DNA of 24,789 nt from a virus, in the IMG/VR virus record IMGVR_UViG_3300037847_002725, positions 1 through 24,789 of that record; one strand, given 5' to 3'. The translations under genes and the position numbers were made by a program. The notes under the pieces were generated by a model. The model worked only from the letters and a program-made list of their open reading frames with translations. It ran no database searches and was not told where the DNA came from. How positions within the stretch are numbered: position 1 is the stretch's first letter; each line of letters starts with the position of its first letter. Below are positions 24,150-24,789 of this stretch, one piece after another.

Positions 24150-24789
24150 GCTGGGTTTTCGGGGTTTATTTGCAGCACTGCTTGAGAATCATCAACTGTA
24201 ATCGTGCCTTGCTCGCCATCTTCGGTTTCCAGCGGTTCTTCCTTCGGTTGCACTTCGCCTGTGGCTTTGACTTCTTTGGGTTTGTCTGACTCATCTTCAT
24301 CGCGCTGACGCATATCATAATCCAATGTGTTGGATTCGTTTGTCAATTCGGTAGGTCCTCGTGGTGCGCTATCGGGAGTTCCTAATCCAATCCCTAATCC
24401 CCTTGCACCAGTCCATGTGGATTTTTCCTTAGCAAGAATGTCATCAATTGTAGTAAGTGCTTGCACTAGCATCTTTGTCAGTTCTGGTTTGAGAATAGAA
24501 TCTTCACCCATCTTTTTTGGTTTGTTGATGGTGAAGCCTTCTTCATACAATTTTTCATCTTCATCTTCTTCATCTTCATCTTTCGCTTTTTCATTAGAAT
24601 CGCGTGGGTCAAAGTCCAATTTGATGAGATTGTTGAGTGTTAGACCTGCAACGGGTTGCCAAAATGGTCGTAGGCTTTCAGCCATTTTGATTGGATAATC
24701 ACTGTTTGACAAATCACCAACGGCACTCACTGGGTCATACAATACCCATGTTCCATTCCATTGTTGTGCTTTGTATATCACGATGTCAT
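24146..24789 (-). CDS. Portal protein C-terminus candidate (5' end beyond window)
   Basis: An open frame entering from the window edge: at least 214 codons with no stop upstream within the window (the residues before the GTG at 24781 read D-I). It is likely the end of a longer protein. It has an initial compact part (VIYKAQQWNGTWVLYDPVS, then FWQPVAGLTLNNLIKLDF), a strongly acidic run of Asp/Glu near residues 65-80 encoded by a CATCTT-type repeat at 24556-24585, a helical stretch PELTKMLVQALTTIDDILA, and a long Glu/Lys/Pro-rich tail. Place directly before the prohead protease is where HK97-type viruses keep the portal gene, so I call it a portal C-terminus by gene order. A separate small head protein remains possible. 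Confidence 0.5.
   Translation of the reverse strand, partial: DIVIYKAQQWNGTWVLYDPVSAVGDLSNSDYPIKMAESLRPFWQPVAGLTLNNLIKLDFDPRDSNEKAKDEDEEDEDEKLYEEGFTINKPKKMGEDSILKPELTKMLVQALTTIDDILAKEKSTWTGARGLGIGLGTPDSAPRGPTELTNESNTLDYDMRQRDEDESDKPKEVKATGEVQPKEEPLETEDGEQGTITVDDSQAVLQINPENPA

Noticed and set aside
24556-24585. CATCTT/CTTCAT repeat as a regulatory or CRISPR-like repeat
   Set aside because: It is in frame and encodes the acidic Asp/Glu run of the partial head protein; no spacers or regular repeat units.

Overview
The window is a late structural module of a tailed double-stranded DNA virus (or an integrated copy of one). Every gene I support lies on the minus strand, so genes are read from high to low coordinates. 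The order follows HK97-type tailed viruses: portal end, prohead protease/scaffold, major capsid protein, small head proteins, a block of small accessory proteins, head-tail adaptor, neck and terminator candidates, tail tube, frameshifted tail-assembly chaperones, tape measure, a distal-tail candidate and a giant tail protein. The presence of a tape measure, chaperones and terminator, with no contractile sheath gene, points to a long non-contractile (siphovirus-like) tail. No integrase, tRNA, rRNA, CRISPR array or host gene is visible.

Host: ribosome-binding sites are repeatedly of the form GAGGTGA or GGTGATAAT a few bases before ATG. This fits the 16S 3' end of either archaea or bacteria. The AT-leaning base composition (about 45% GC by eye), SAP-type domains, zinc ribbons and giant tail protein resemble uncultured marine tailed viruses, including those assigned to planktonic archaea (for example magrovirus-like viruses). 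I regard that host assignment as a plausible inference only.

Layout. 24789-21567: portal C-terminus (partial), HK97-family prohead protease fused to a scaffold with a strong internal start, and the major capsid protein. 21557-20001: four small head or decoration candidates, one with a SAP/HeH-like fold. 19990-18312: five small genes overlapping or nearly touching, three with zinc-binding cysteines and four carrying a shared amphipathic helix. 18294-15489: adaptor, a coiled-coil protein that also carries the helix motif, a neck candidate and a tail terminator candidate. 15453-12434: large tail tube, SAP-domain protein, and the G and T chaperones joined by a -1 frameshift site (C CCT TTA). 12420-9341: tape measure and distal tail candidate. 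9336-1: a giant protein of at least 3,112 residues with an N-terminal LamG domain, still open at the window edge.

The genes are packed with TAATG or ATGA overlaps or gaps of a few bases. The largest gap is 51 bases (24095-24145) and contains two near-perfect dyads, so there is no gene-free stretch over 300 bases. Main points worth a second look: the short N-terminal-type helix grafted onto otherwise unrelated small virion-module proteins (possibly a capsid-targeting tag); complete absence, by eye, of the palindromes GATC, AGCT, TCGA, ACGT and CCGG; a recurring beta-domain in head, connector and tail proteins; and the giant tail protein.
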